From the NCBI RefSeq assembly GCF_021650705.1, contig NZ_CP087138.1, positions 4,054,001-4,118,000 of the forward strand: DNA of 64,000 nt, in the 5' to 3' direction. A model generated the notes under the pieces. The model saw nothing but the letters and a program-made list of their open reading frames with translations. It did no database searches and was not told the DNA's origin. Source of the stretch: Pseudomonas sp. KNUC1026 (GTDB lineage Bacteria; Pseudomonadota; Gammaproteobacteria; Pseudomonadales; Pseudomonadaceae). This document shows positions 16,876 through 26,565 of this stretch, in pieces. The position numbers and the translations under genes are program-made. Position 1 is the first letter of the stretch. Every line of letters starts with the position of its first letter.

Positions 16876-19800
16876 TCAGTTGCCGCGTACGGTCAGGTCG
16901 CCCGGCACCGCGCCGGTGCCTTGCAGGTTCGGCCGGTACATCGACTCCACCTGCGGCGGCGGCACGCGGTAAGTGCCGGGGGTAACGGCACGGGCCAGGT
17001 ACAGCAGGTGCGTGGTGGCGTAACCGTCCAGGTTCAGCGCCGCCACGAAACGATCGTCGCGGGCCTCCTGGTGGCGAATGTCGGCATTCTGCATCGCGTC
17101 ACGCCACTCCTTTACGTTGCTGCTGGCGTTGTCCAGGCTGGCAGCGCTTTGCGCCAGGTTCTGGTTCTCGATCTCCAGGCCCGCTGGCAGCAGGTCGACC
17201 ACCAGTGCGTCCGGCACCCGCTGGGTTGCCTTCACCGCCAGGTGCACCAGCACCAGGTCGCCACTCTTGACCTGCGCCAGGTTCAGCGGCCGGCCGTTGA
17301 GGCTCAGGTAGTCACGGCTGATCGACAGGTTGTTCGACACCGGCGCCGGTGCCTGCAGCGGGTAGCCGGAGACGGTCAGCTGCTGGTAGATCGTTTCGCT
17401 GCCGGTGTTGCGCAATGCCAGCGGCGATGCCAGCCCGGCGCCTTCCAGGCGGATGCCCGGCTGGCTGTTGGAGACCGCCTGAACCTGGCCAGCTACATCC
17501 AGCTCGCCCTTCCACGGTTTTTCGTCTTTGCTCAGCAGCTCGCGCCCGGCCAGGAACAGCGAGTTGCGCTCCTGGGTCGACAGCCAGCGGTTGGCCGCCA
17601 CCTGATCGGCCAACGCAAACAAACGCTCGTCGACCTGGCCACTGGCGAGTTTGTTTTCCTGAAGCAGCGACAGGATCAAGGCCTGGTCACGCAGCGGCGA
17701 GCCGTAGTCGTGCAGCCAGGCGTTGGGCTTGCGTGAGATGGCCAGGCCCGCTTGCAGCGCCTGTTGCGAACGCGGCTGGTCGCCCATCTTTTGCAGGGCG
17801 ATGGCCAGTTGCACCAACGGAAGGCCGGAGCGGGCCTGGTCGCGGCGTTCGAACACTGCACGCAGCGCGCCGAGCGGCGCCTGCTGGCTACGTGCGAGCA
17901 CCAGCCCTGCGTAAGCCTGTACGGCAAAACGGGTGGCTTCGGTGTCGTCGCTGTAGTCGATCTCGATCAGGTTGGGTTCCTGCACGTAGCGCAGCAGCCG
18001 CTCGCTGGCTTTCTTGAGTGCGTCGGCCGGTACAGCGAAGCCCTGATCGCGGGCGCGCAGCAGGAAGTCGGTGACGTAGGCGGTCAGCCAGTATTCCTCT
18101 GGGCTGTCGGAGGTCCACAGGCCGAAGCTGCCGTTGTAGCGCTGCATGCCCAGCAGCCGCTCGATGCCCAGCTCCACCTTGCGCTCGCGGTCGGCCTGCG
18201 AATCGCCCGTAAGGCCCAGCCGCTTGAGGGTGGCGGCGTCGGCGTAGAGCGAAGGGTACAGGCCGCTGGTGGTCTGCTCCAGGCAGCCGTAGGGGTATGC
18301 CTTGAGCTCGGTGATCTGCTCGCCGAGGTTCAGCGGCGGGCGGCTGGAGAGGCTCAGCAACGCCTGGCGGCCGGCCGGCTCGAACGCTTCGAGCTCGCCC
18401 TCGGGCAGGCGCCATTCGCCATCCTTGAGCACTGCGCGGTAGTGGCGCTGTACGGCCGGATAGGCCGGGCGCACGCCGATTTTCCATTCACGGCTGAACA
18501 CCTCGGCAGGCTCGCCCGGCAGGTCGAGGCCATTGACCTTGACCTGCAACTGGCCCTGGCCGAAGCCGCCAGCGGCCAGCACCGGGAAGCGCAGGGTGGT
18601 GCGCTGGCCCTGGGCCAGTTTGATACTGCGCGGCGCTGCCTCGGGCAACGACAGCAAGCCACTGGCACTGAGGTTGAGGGTCAGGGTTTGTTCCTTGCCG
18701 GAGAGGTTGGTCAAGTCCAGCGCCACCTGGGCGCGGTCACCCCCTGCCAGAAAGCGCGGTGCCGAAAGCTCGGTCACCAGCGGCGCTGCCACCACCGTCT
18801 TGCCCTGCGCAACGCCGAAATGGTCGCCGCTCCAGGCTTGGGCCATCAGCCGCAGTTCGCCGTTGAAGTCCGGGATATCGACGCTCACCTCACCCTGCCC
18901 GTTGGCATCGAGCTGCACCGGCACAGCCTGCTGGGCAACGATGGTCACACTGGTGTCCGGGCGCTTGCCGCCTTTGGCCATGCCGGCGTCACCGCCAAAG
19001 GCCAGGCTCGCCAGGCGGCCACCGCCTTCGATCAACTGGCCATAGACGTCCAGTTGGTCAGCGCCATAGGCCTTGCGGCCGTACATGCCGGTGAACGGGT
19101 CGGGGGTGGCGAAGCTGGTGATGTTGAGGATGCCGACATCCACTGCCGACACCAGCACATAAGCCTGGCTGGCCGGGCTGCCGTCCGCATTCCTGGCGGC
19201 GACTTTCACCTTCAGCGGCTGCTTGGGCCGCATGGTGGCAGGTGCGTCGAGGTTCACGGCCAGCTTGCGCGCATTGCGGTCCAGCGGCAGGTGCAGCAAG
19301 CCGACGGCCCGCTTGGGCGTGACATTGACCTTGCGTTCGCCAGGGCGAACCACAAGGGCGCTCAGGTACAGGTCGTGGCGCTGCCATTTGGGGTCGATCT
19401 TGACCGAGTAGGCTTTGCCCTCGGCGGGCACGTCGATCTCCTGCCACCACAGCGGGCCTTCGGCCGACTCGACCATCAGGTAGCCCTTGCCGGCGGCGGG
19501 CGGGGTCACGGTGACGGTAGCGGTGTCGCCATCGGCATAGGCCGGTTTGTCGAGGGCGAGCTTGACCTGGTCGGGGCGCACGGCGCCGCCGTCGGTGTTG
19601 TCCTGCCAGGCGTAGCCGGCCCAGAAGCGCAGGCTGCTGATCATGCCGGTTTCAGGGTCTTCGACCTCGACGCGGTACGGGCCCCACTCCACCGGGAAGT
19701 TGACCTTGACGGTGCCGTCCTTGGCGATGTCGTAGCTGTCTTCGCTCAGGTTCAGGTACTTGGCGTTGTAGTTGTAGCTCCAGCCGTCGCTGTCGGAATA

Positions 19801-21834
19801 ATTCCAGTAGTAATCGCGGCGCTCGCGGATCAGCCGCACTTTCACACCCTTGGCTGCCAGCTTGTGGCCCTCGGCGTCGGCAACCAGGATCTCGAACTCG
19901 GCCGGGCCATCACCGTCGATGTGGGGCATGGCATCGGTGTCGTCTTCTTCGCCGTATTCATCGCTGCCGCTGCCGCTGAACAGTGGGCGGATGCCCGGCA
20001 GGCGCTCGGCCGGCCACACCGGTTGCTTGAACGTGCGGGTGATCGGGCGGCCGCCGGCTTCCTGCAAGCTGGCCTGGACGATGATCTGCAGCGGCGACTG
20101 GGCCTCGGCCCATTGGCTTTCGATGTCGATCTGGGCTGTGCCGTCTTCGCCCAAGGCACTTTCTTCGAGCTCCAGGTCCTGCTTGAGCTGCTCTTCGGTG
20201 ATCGAACCGAATTCATAGCCCGGCAGCGCAGGCACCGCCTCGCGCAACGGGCGCACGTAGATCTGGCCGCTCAGGCGATTGCCCGAAGCCGGCGCGCCAT
20301 ACAGGTAACGCCCCTCGACGCTGATCTGCGCGGTGTCGGCCGGTGCGAGCGGCGTGTCGCTGCCTTTGAGTTCGAGCGCCATGCGCTCGGGCAGGAAGTC
20401 CTCGACCTGGAATTCGTACACCTCCGGGCGGCCATCGCCCAGGTCGAACAGCAGTTGCCAGCGGCCGGTGGGCGCTTCGCCTGCCAGCGGCAGCGCATAC
20501 TGGAACAGGCCGTTGGCGCCTGCCTCCCAGACGAACTTGCGGCTGACCTGGTCGTCCGGCTTGCGCACTTCGACGGTGATCGGCTGGGCCTTGGTCGGCT
20601 TGCCGTCGCTGTCGCGCAGCAGGCCGTTGATGAGCACGGTTTCGCCGGGGCGATAGAGGTCGCGCGGGCCGAACACGAAGAATTGCAGCGGGTGCGCGGC
20701 AGGGCCGGCGATGTCGAATTCGGCGAGGTCGAGTGCGGCGCTGTTCAGCCGCAGCAGGCTGGTCTGGCCATTCTGGCGCGCCAGCAGCACATCGGCTTTA
20801 GGCGCCAAAGGCAGTTGAGCATGGCCGTCGCTGTCGGTCTTGCCCTGGGCCAGAGAGTGGCCCTCGGCATCGAGCAGCTCGACCTCTACGCCGCCAAGCG
20901 ACTTGCCGCCCTCCAGGGCCTGGGTGAATACGTCCAGGCGCTTCTGATAACGGTGCGCCGAGAGCCCGATGTCGCTCAGGCTGAACAGCGTGGCCGGTTG
21001 CGAATAGTTGTAGGTGCCCGCAGCGTGCATCACCGCCAGGTACAGGCCGGTCTCCTGCAACGGCTTCACGCCGGAGAGCGGCAGCATGAGGTTTTCACGG
21101 GTGTTGCGCGCCGGGTTGAGGTCGAAGCGGCCGGTGTACACCAGCTCGGCCATGCCCAGCAGGTCTTTGGATTCGTAGTACTCCAGCGAACTGCCACGGC
21201 CCCAGCGCGACAGGAAGGCTGGCACCTGCTCGGGCTTGATGCGGAAGAAGTCGACGTCGACGCGGTTCACGTTCAGCGCGATCACCGGCAGGCCCTCGGC
21301 GAGCCGGGTGGGCAGCAGCGAGCCGCGGCTGGCGAAGCCTACGGTGGCCTGCAGGTCTCGGGTTTCGAGGCGCGCGGAGTATTCGCTGGGCAGTGCCTTG
21401 CCATTGACCGCGCGCAGGCCGGCGTCCACGGTCAGCACCAGCTTGCGCTTGGGCTCCAGGTGGCGCAGGTGCGCCTCCATGAGGTTGTCGGAGAGCTCCC
21501 AGGCGCCGTCGACCTTGCCGCTGACGGAGTCGACCAGGTGCAGGCGGCTGGCGTAGTCGGCCTTGGGATCGAGCGGCACGCTGAAGGTGACAGAGAGTGC
21601 GCTGGCACCCTCGAGCTGCACTTCGGAGACGTCGGAGATGGCCAGGTCGCGATTGGCGTAACGCTTGGCCAGCGCGGCGGTATCGGCCGGCGCAGCGGCG
21701 GGCTTACCCTGCGGCGCCTGGGCCTGGGCGGCCACGGGGGCCTCGGCTTTGGCCGGCGCCTTGCCGGAACTGGACGAATCGCAGGCACTGAGCAATGCCA
21801 ACGCGCACCCCAGCAACAATCCCTTGTTGAACAT
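16876..21834 (-). CDS. Bacterial alpha-2-macroglobulin lipoprotein (YfhM-like)
   Basis: 1652 residues, anchored by the lipobox LLSACDSS of MFNKGLLLGCALALLSACDS. A multi-domain MG protein ending in a terpenoid-cyclase-like thioester domain; the reactive thioester motif GCLEQ is intact with Cys near residue 1184. Such proteins are thought to trap host or competitor proteases in the periplasm and to protect the cell wall together with PBP1C. Start chosen at 21834 because of the lipobox and the GAAGAGGGATTC ribosome site; the 12 upstream codons in frame are not signal-like. pbpC lies downstream but is separated by the opposing small gene and a terminator. The stop is at 16876. Confidence 0.92.
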   Translation of the reverse strand: MFNKGLLLGCALALLSACDSSSSGKAPAKAEAPVAAQAQAPQGKPAAAPADTAALAKRYANRDLAISDVSEVQLEGASALSVTFSVPLDPKADYASRLHLVDSVSGKVDGAWELSDNLMEAHLRHLEPKRKLVLTVDAGLRAVNGKALPSEYSARLETRDLQATVGFASRGSLLPTRLAEGLPVIALNVNRVDVDFFRIKPEQVPAFLSRWGRGSSLEYYESKDLLGMAELVYTGRFDLNPARNTRENLMLPLSGVKPLQETGLYLAVMHAAGTYNYSQPATLFSLSDIGLSAHRYQKRLDVFTQALEGGKSLGGVEVELLDAEGHSLAQGKTDSDGHAQLPLAPKADVLLARQNGQTSLLRLNSAALDLAEFDIAGPAAHPLQFFVFGPRDLYRPGETVLINGLLRDSDGKPTKAQPITVEVRKPDDQVSRKFVWEAGANGLFQYALPLAGEAPTGRWQLLFDLGDGRPEVYEFQVEDFLPERMALELKGSDTPLAPADTAQISVEGRYLYGAPASGNRLSGQIYVRPLREAVPALPGYEFGSITEEQLKQDLELEESALGEDGTAQIDIESQWAEAQSPLQIIVQASLQEAGGRPITRTFKQPVWPAERLPGIRPLFSGSGSDEYGEEDDTDAMPHIDGDGPAEFEILVADAEGHKLAAKGVKVRLIRERRDYYWNYSDSDGWSYNYNAKYLNLSEDSYDIAKDGTVKVNFPVEWGPYRVEVEDPETGMISSLRFWAGYAWQDNTDGGAVRPDQVKLALDKPAYADGDTATVTVTPPAAGKGYLMVESAEGPLWWQEIDVPAEGKAYSVKIDPKWQRHDLYLSALVVRPGERKVNVTPKRAVGLLHLPLDRNARKLAVNLDAPATMRPKQPLKVKVAARNADGSPASQAYVLVSAVDVGILNITSFATPDPFTGMYGRKAYGADQLDVYGQLIEGGGRLASLAFGGDAGMAKGGKRPDTSVTIVAQQAVPVQLDANGQGEVSVDIPDFNGELRLMAQAWSGDHFGVAQGKTVVAAPLVTELSAPRFLAGGDRAQVALDLTNLSGKEQTLTLNLSASGLLSLPEAAPRSIKLAQGQRTTLRFPVLAAGGFGQGQLQVKVNGLDLPGEPAEVFSREWKIGVRPAYPAVQRHYRAVLKDGEWRLPEGELEAFEPAGRQALLSLSSRPPLNLGEQITELKAYPYGCLEQTTSGLYPSLYADAATLKRLGLTGDSQADRERKVELGIERLLGMQRYNGSFGLWTSDSPEEYWLTAYVTDFLLRARDQGFAVPADALKKASERLLRYVQEPNLIEIDYSDDTEATRFAVQAYAGLVLARSQQAPLGALRAVFERRDQARSGLPLVQLAIALQKMGDQPRSQQALQAGLAISRKPNAWLHDYGSPLRDQALILSLLQENKLASGQVDERLFALADQVAANRWLSTQERNSLFLAGRELLSKDEKPWKGELDVAGQVQAVSNSQPGIRLEGAGLASPLALRNTGSETIYQQLTVSGYPLQAPAPVSNNLSISRDYLSLNGRPLNLAQVKSGDLVLVHLAVKATQRVPDALVVDLLPAGLEIENQNLAQSAASLDNASSNVKEWRDAMQNADIRHQEARDDRFVAALNLDGYATTHLLYLARAVTPGTYRVPPPQVESMYRPNLQGTGAVPGDLTVRGN

Positions 21835-21934
21835 GAATCCCTCTTCAGGCAGGTACCGAAACGGCGGCAACTATATCTCACGGGAGGATCTTTTTAGCGT
21901 CGGCTGCGTAAAATCAATCAACCTGAATAAACCG

Positions 21935-23269
21935 ATGAATTTCATGTACCAGGATTGGCAGCACCGCCCCACTCATCGCCGCGTCTGGGCGCTCGCCGCG
22001 CCGATGATTCTTTCCAACACTTCCGTGCCGCTGGTGGCGTTGGTAGACAGCGCCGTCATCGGCCACCTGCCCCACGCTCATCAATTGGGCGCGGTGGCGG
22101 TGGGGGCAAGCCTGTTCAACCTGCTGGCCTGGGCATTCGGCTTTCTGCGCATGGGCGCCACGGGCTTCACTGCGCAGGCGGCCGGGCGCGAGGACGGTGC
22201 GGCCTTGAGGCAGATTCTTGCGCAGGGCCTGGCGCTAGCGGTGGGGTTCTCGCTGTTGCTGGGCGCGCTGGCAATCCCCTTCGCTGGCTGGGCGTTGCAT
22301 TGGATGAACCCGAGCGCGGAGCTTGAGCAAAGCGCTCTGGCGTTCCTTTACATCCGTTTGCTGGCACTGCCTGCAACCCTCGGCGGCTATGCGCTGACGG
22401 GCTGGTTTCTCGGCACCGGCAACGCCCGGGCGCCGCTGTGGATCATGCTCAGCACCAACGGCCTGAACATCGTGCTCAATCTGTACCTGGTGCTGGGGCT
22501 GGGCTGGGGCGTGCAAGGCTCGGCCTGGGCGTCGGTGGTGGCCGAATGGGCGGCGCTGCTGCTGGGGCTTACCCTCACGCGCCCGGCCTTGCGGGCTTGG
22601 CCAGGGCGGCTGGCCGTCGCGCCGCTCAAGCGCTGGGCAAGCTGGCGGCCACTGCTGGCGGTGAACCGGGATATCTTCCTGCGCAGCCTGGCGCTGCAAG
22701 GCGTGTTCTTCCTGATTACGGTGCAAGGCGCACGCCTGGGTGATGCAACCGTGGCCGCCAATGCCCTGCTGCTCAACGGCCTGGTGCTGACCGCGCAGGC
22801 GCTGGACGGCCTCGCTCACGCGGTGGAGGCTTTGTGCGGCCACGCCATCGGCGCACGCGACCGCACCGCTCTGCGCCGGGCACTGGTGGTCAGCGCCGGC
22901 TGGTCGTTGCTGGCGAGTGTGGCGTTTGCGCTGTTCTTTCTCGTCGCTGGCGGCCCGTTCATCACCTTGCAGACAGACATCCCCAGTGTGCGCGAGGCGG
23001 CAGCTGCGTACCTGCCGTACCTGGCGCTTCTGCCGTTGGTGGCGGTGTGGAGCTACTTGCTGGACGGGCTGTTCATTGGTGCCACACGGGCGCGGGAGAT
23101 GCGCAACACCATGTTGGCGAGCGTGGCGCTGGCAGCGCCTGTTGCACTGGCAACGATGGGGTTGGGCAACCATGGGTTGTGGATCAGCTTTCTGTGGTTC
23201 ATGGCCTTGCGGGGGGTGACGCTGGGGTGGGTGGCGTGGCGGCTGGATGTGCGAAGGCTTTGGGTTTGA
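21935..23269 (+). CDS. MATE-family efflux transporter (DinF-like)
   Basis: 444 residues with twelve predicted membrane helices. The DinF-branch N-terminus reads VWALAAPMILSNTSVPLVALVDSAVIGHL, followed by GATGFTAQAAGRED; the second half repeats the fold with ALDGLAHAVEALCGHAIGARDR. It exports organic cations or drugs in exchange for sodium or protons. Start placed at the ATG at 21935 (MNFMYQDWQHRP); 21944 is also possible. It is divergent from the alpha-2-macroglobulin gene with 100 bases between starts. Confidence 0.85.
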   Translation: MNFMYQDWQHRPTHRRVWALAAPMILSNTSVPLVALVDSAVIGHLPHAHQLGAVAVGASLFNLLAWAFGFLRMGATGFTAQAAGREDGAALRQILAQGLALAVGFSLLLGALAIPFAGWALHWMNPSAELEQSALAFLYIRLLALPATLGGYALTGWFLGTGNARAPLWIMLSTNGLNIVLNLYLVLGLGWGVQGSAWASVVAEWAALLLGLTLTRPALRAWPGRLAVAPLKRWASWRPLLAVNRDIFLRSLALQGVFFLITVQGARLGDATVAANALLLNGLVLTAQALDGLAHAVEALCGHAIGARDRTALRRALVVSAGWSLLASVAFALFFLVAGGPFITLQTDIPSVREAAAAYLPYLALLPLVAVWSYLLDGLFIGATRAREMRNTMLASVALAAPVALATMGLGNHGLWISFLWFMALRGVTLGWVAWRLDVRRLWV

Positions 23270-23285
23270 TCAGTCGTGGATGGGC

Positions 23286-23490
23286 GCGTCGCGCGGCGAG
23301 CCGCCCTCTTGGCTGGGTTGTGTGGTGCGGTTGAGTAGTGGGGGCCTGTCGCCCGGCAAGCCGGCCTCCCACTTTTGGTTGTGTGGTGCGGTTCAAGTAG
23401 TGGGAAGGCTTGCGCCCGGCAAGCCGGCCCCTCCACTTTTTGGTTGTGTAGCGCAGATCAAGTAGTGGGAGGGCGGCTTGCCGCGCGACG
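23286..23490. repeat. REP-type palindrome array
   Basis: Three direct, roughly 63-base repeats, each with a palindromic core followed by the linker GGTTGTGTGGTGCGGTT and AGTAGTGGG, then a fourth core in inverted orientation. Cores: 23291-23305 (degenerate), 23352-23365 and 23415-23428 (both CCCGGCAAGCCGGC), and 23472-23489 (reversed). The flanking GTGGGAGG / CCTCCCAC boxes are those of Pseudomonas putida REP sequences. It lies in the convergent gap between the MATE gene and speA, the usual place for such elements. Confidence 0.75.
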
Positions 23491-23520
23491 CTTGCTTTCG
23501 CCGTCCGGCACCTCAACCCT

Positions 23521-25434
23521 TCACGGCGACAGATAAGACGACCGCGTCAGCCCCAACCGCAACGCATCCAGGTACTGCGTCCGCTCACGCGCGCTGATCT
23601 GCGCACTGGCGACCTTGTCGCGGTAGTGCGTCATCAGCTCCTCGGGCGAGAGGTGCACATAGCGCAGCATGTCCTCGATGGTGTCGTGGGTTTCGATGCC
23701 GGCGTGGTACACGCTGCCGCTCGGGGTCTGGTAGATATTCACCGAGTCGGTATCACCGAACAGGTTGTGCATGTCGCCCAGGATTTCCTGGTACGCGCCC
23801 ACCAGGAACACGCCCAAAAGGTAGTCCTCGCCCGGGTTCACCGGGTGCACCGGCAGGCTGGTCTCGATGCTCTGCTCGTCGACGTACTGCTTGATCTTGC
23901 CGTCGGAGTCGCAGGTGAGGTCTTGCAGCACCGCGCGGCGCACCGGCTCTTCGTCGAGCCGATGCAGCGGCAGGATCGGCAGCACCTGGTCGATTGCCCA
24001 GGTGTCGGGCAGGCTCTGGAATACCGAGAAGTTGCAGATGTACTTGTCGGCCAGCTTGTCGTTGAGCTCGTCCAGAATCACCCGGTGCGAGCGCTGCCGC
24101 GCCTTGAGCATGTTGTGCAGCTTGCGGCAAACGGCGAAGTAGCACTGCTCAGCCAGTGCCTTCTGCGCCAGCGTCACCTTGCCATCGGCGTATTGCGCGG
24201 CAATGTCGCCCAGGTAATGAGTGGCGCGCCAGTAGATCTCGGTGACCATTTCCGGGTCGACCGGGCCGAGCAGGTCGGCCAGCCATTGCAGGGTCGGCGG
24301 CAGCTCATCGCGGCTGGGCAGTTCCGGCGGGGCGTCGTTGTGGCGCTCCACGTCGGTGACCTGCATCACCAGCATCGCGTGGTGCGCGGTCAGCGCCCGG
24401 CCGCTTTCGGAGAAGATGTGCGGGTGCGGAATGCCCTGCGCGTCGCAGAACTCCTTGAGCATGCCCACCACCACACCGGCGTAGTCGTCGATGTCGTAGT
24501 TGATGGAGCTGGCGTTGCGCGAGTGGGTACCGTCGTAGTCGACGCCCAAACCGCCGCCGACGTCGATGTGGTCCATGGGCAGGCCGAGTGCGCGCAGTTC
24601 GCCGTAGTAGCGGATGGCCTCTTTGAAGCCCTGCTGATAGTCGGCGAGGTTGGCGATCTGCGAACCCATATGAAAGTGCAGCAGGCGAATGCCCTGCTCC
24701 AGCCTGGCCGCGCGAAAACGGTCGACCACGGAAATCAGCTGCGCGGCGGAGAGCCCGAACTTGGATTTCTCGCCGCCGGTGTCAGCCCATTTGCTCGACG
24801 ACAGCGACGACAGGCGCACGCGCAGGCCGATCTGCGGCTGCACCTGCAACTCGGTGGCTTCCTCGATCACCAGCCCGACTTCGGACTCTTTTTCGATCAC
24901 GATGAACACGCTGTGGCCGAGCTTCTGGCCAATCAGGGCCAGGCGAATGAATTCGCGGTCCTTGTAGCCGTTGCAAACGATGGTGCCGCCCTTGGGGGCC
25001 AGTGCCAGCACGGCGAGCAGCTCAGGCTTGGAACCGGCTTCCAGGCCGATGGACACGTTTTGCGTCGCGATGATGTTCTCCACCACCGCTTCCTGCTGGT
25101 TGACCTTGATCGGGTACAGCGCCGTGTAGGCGCTCTGGTAACCGAGCCGGGCGATGTTGTCGTCGAAGGCGCCGGTGAGCGCGCGCACGCGGTGCTGGAG
25201 GATGTCGGGGAAGCGCACCAGCAGCGGCAACGACAGGCCGCTCTTGCACAGTTCGTTGACCTGGTCATACAAGTCGATCGGCTGGCTGTCGGGCCCATTG
25301 GGGCGCACTTCGACGCGCCCGGCCTCATTGATCGCGAAATAGCCGGCACCCCAGTGCCGAATGCCATAGACCCCACGGCTGTCGGCCACGGTCCACTGGC
25401 TGCCATCGTCTTTGCGTGTGCGTCGTACGGACAT
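23521..25434 (-). CDS. speA: Biosynthetic arginine decarboxylase SpeA
   Basis: 637 residues; PLP-dependent fold-III decarboxylase converting arginine to agmatine and CO2, the first step of putrescine synthesis. PLP Lys lies in YPIKVNQQ; other landmarks are GLEAGSKPELL, FHMGSQIAN, DVGGGLGVDYDG and FSESGRALTAHHA. Length and motifs match SpeA of gamma-proteobacteria. Start chosen at 25434 (MSVRRTRKDDGSQW) behind GGGGGC. The SUI1 gene lies upstream on the same strand, 123 bases away. Confidence 0.95.
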   Translation of the reverse strand: MSVRRTRKDDGSQWTVADSRGVYGIRHWGAGYFAINEAGRVEVRPNGPDSQPIDLYDQVNELCKSGLSLPLLVRFPDILQHRVRALTGAFDDNIARLGYQSAYTALYPIKVNQQEAVVENIIATQNVSIGLEAGSKPELLAVLALAPKGGTIVCNGYKDREFIRLALIGQKLGHSVFIVIEKESEVGLVIEEATELQVQPQIGLRVRLSSLSSSKWADTGGEKSKFGLSAAQLISVVDRFRAARLEQGIRLLHFHMGSQIANLADYQQGFKEAIRYYGELRALGLPMDHIDVGGGLGVDYDGTHSRNASSINYDIDDYAGVVVGMLKEFCDAQGIPHPHIFSESGRALTAHHAMLVMQVTDVERHNDAPPELPSRDELPPTLQWLADLLGPVDPEMVTEIYWRATHYLGDIAAQYADGKVTLAQKALAEQCYFAVCRKLHNMLKARQRSHRVILDELNDKLADKYICNFSVFQSLPDTWAIDQVLPILPLHRLDEEPVRRAVLQDLTCDSDGKIKQYVDEQSIETSLPVHPVNPGEDYLLGVFLVGAYQEILGDMHNLFGDTDSVNIYQTPSGSVYHAGIETHDTIEDMLRYVHLSPEELMTHYRDKVASAQISARERTQYLDALRLGLTRSSYLSP

Positions 25435-25557
25435 CGAAGCCCCCTGTATCAGGTCCAAGGCCCCGCTGCGGCACGCGCCGCGCGGGGAATGACAGAATTA
25501 CCCTGTGCGTGTCGGGCAGGCCCCTGGGTAGACCCCAGGCCCTGCACCATGGTTGCC

Positions 25558-25929
25558 TCAGCCGCCGCTCTTCTTGGCTTTGAGCCCCTGCCTGGCCAGT
25601 TCGGCCAGCAGCACGTCGACGTGATCACCCTGGATCTCGATCACCCCATCCTTGAGCGCGCCACCGGTGCCACAGCGCTTCTTGAGAGCGGTGGCGAGCG
25701 CCTTGAGGGCTTCGCCGGCCAGGGGCGTGCCGCTGACGGTAGTGACGGTCTTGCCACCACGGCCTTTGGTTTCGCGGCGTACGCGGCAGATTCCGTCGCC
25801 TTCCGGCACCTGGGGCTGGCCGCAGATGCATTCGGCTACAGGCTTGCCGCAGTCGGGGCAATGCCGGCCGCTGTCGGTGGAGTAAACGAGGCCGCCGAGA
25901 GCGGCGAAGGATGAGGCTTTGCTGGCCAT
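25558..25929 (-). CDS. SUI1-family translation initiation factor (YciH-like)
   Basis: 123 residues; bacterial homologue of eIF1. The SUI1 core is KGRGGKTVTTVSG, KKRCGTGGALKDGVIEIQGDH and LLAELARQGLKAKKSGG. The N-terminus adds paired Cys residues (HCPDCGKPVAECIC) that could hold zinc. YciH-type proteins bind the 30S subunit and affect start-site fidelity in vitro; their importance in vivo is unclear. Start placed at MASKASSFAALGG behind AGAGG rather than at the longer open frame to 26001. Confidence 0.88.
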   Translation of the reverse strand: MASKASSFAALGGLVYSTDSGRHCPDCGKPVAECICGQPQVPEGDGICRVRRETKGRGGKTVTTVSGTPLAGEALKALATALKKRCGTGGALKDGVIEIQGDHVDVLLAELARQGLKAKKSGG

Positions 25930-26022
25930 CGTTGCCTCTTGCGCGTTGACAGGTGTAAGGCCGCGCAGTTTAACGGCAAAGCCGCCCAGTGCTAAGTACA
26001 CAATCGCGGCATTTTGCCGGGT

Positions 26023-26562
26023 TTATGCGACCTTGGAGGCAAGGTAGCGCTCGAGCGCCAGCAATGAGTCGGGGCACCAGAGCGCGTCAGGGGTGCGCTC
26101 GCCGATCGCCTGCAGCGACATGAAGTGCGCCTGGCTGATCTCCTCGGGCTGCAATCGCAGCGGCCCATCCCAGCAGGCGGAAAACACCGCGCACCAGAGC
26201 CGGTTGCCCAGTGCGTCGAAGAGAAAGCGCCCGTGCTCGTTCAGCACAACGCCCGACACCCCGAGTTCTTCTTCAAGCTCTCGGGCGGCCGAGAGCGCAT
26301 AACTCTCATCGGCCTGCACCATACCGCCTGCGGCCACGTCCCAGTAGCCGGGGTACACGGCCTTGCTCATCGTGCGCTGCTGCACGCACAACTCGCCGGC
26401 GCTGTTGAACAGCAGAATGAACGTGCCGCGCCCGATCAACCCGCGCGTGCGCAGCTCGGCCCTCGGCAACGCCCCCAGCAACTGGTCGTGCTCATCCACC
26501 CAGGCAATGTGTTCGGCGTCGGAGGCGGCGCGGTGCGCCACCTCCTGTTCGCTGACTGGCAC
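26023..26562 (-). CDS. Nudix hydrolase
   Basis: 179 residues with a full Nudix box: GGMVQADESYALSAARELEE followed by ELGV. The N-terminal part (HIAWVDEHDQLLGALPRAEL) and RTMSKAVYPGYWDVAAGG are like the YfcD/isopentenyl-diphosphate-isomerase-related group. It probably hydrolyses a nucleoside or other diphosphate; the substrate is unknown. It begins with a GTG that overlaps the restored stop of the DUF2333 gene upstream, so both are probably on one transcript. Confidence 0.85.
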   Translation of the reverse strand: MPVSEQEVAHRAASDAEHIAWVDEHDQLLGALPRAELRTRGLIGRGTFILLFNSAGELCVQQRTMSKAVYPGYWDVAAGGMVQADESYALSAARELEEELGVSGVVLNEHGRFLFDALGNRLWCAVFSACWDGPLRLQPEEISQAHFMSLQAIGERTPDALWCPDSLLALERYLASKVA

Positions 26563-26565
26563 CGG

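Noticed and set aside
17752..21897. A very long (1381-codon) open frame opposite the alpha-2-macroglobulin gene
   Set aside because: It is the antisense shadow of a GC-rich gene with strong codon bias. Its product is low-complexity and resembles no protein family, while the minus strand encodes a clear lipoprotein with a thioester motif.
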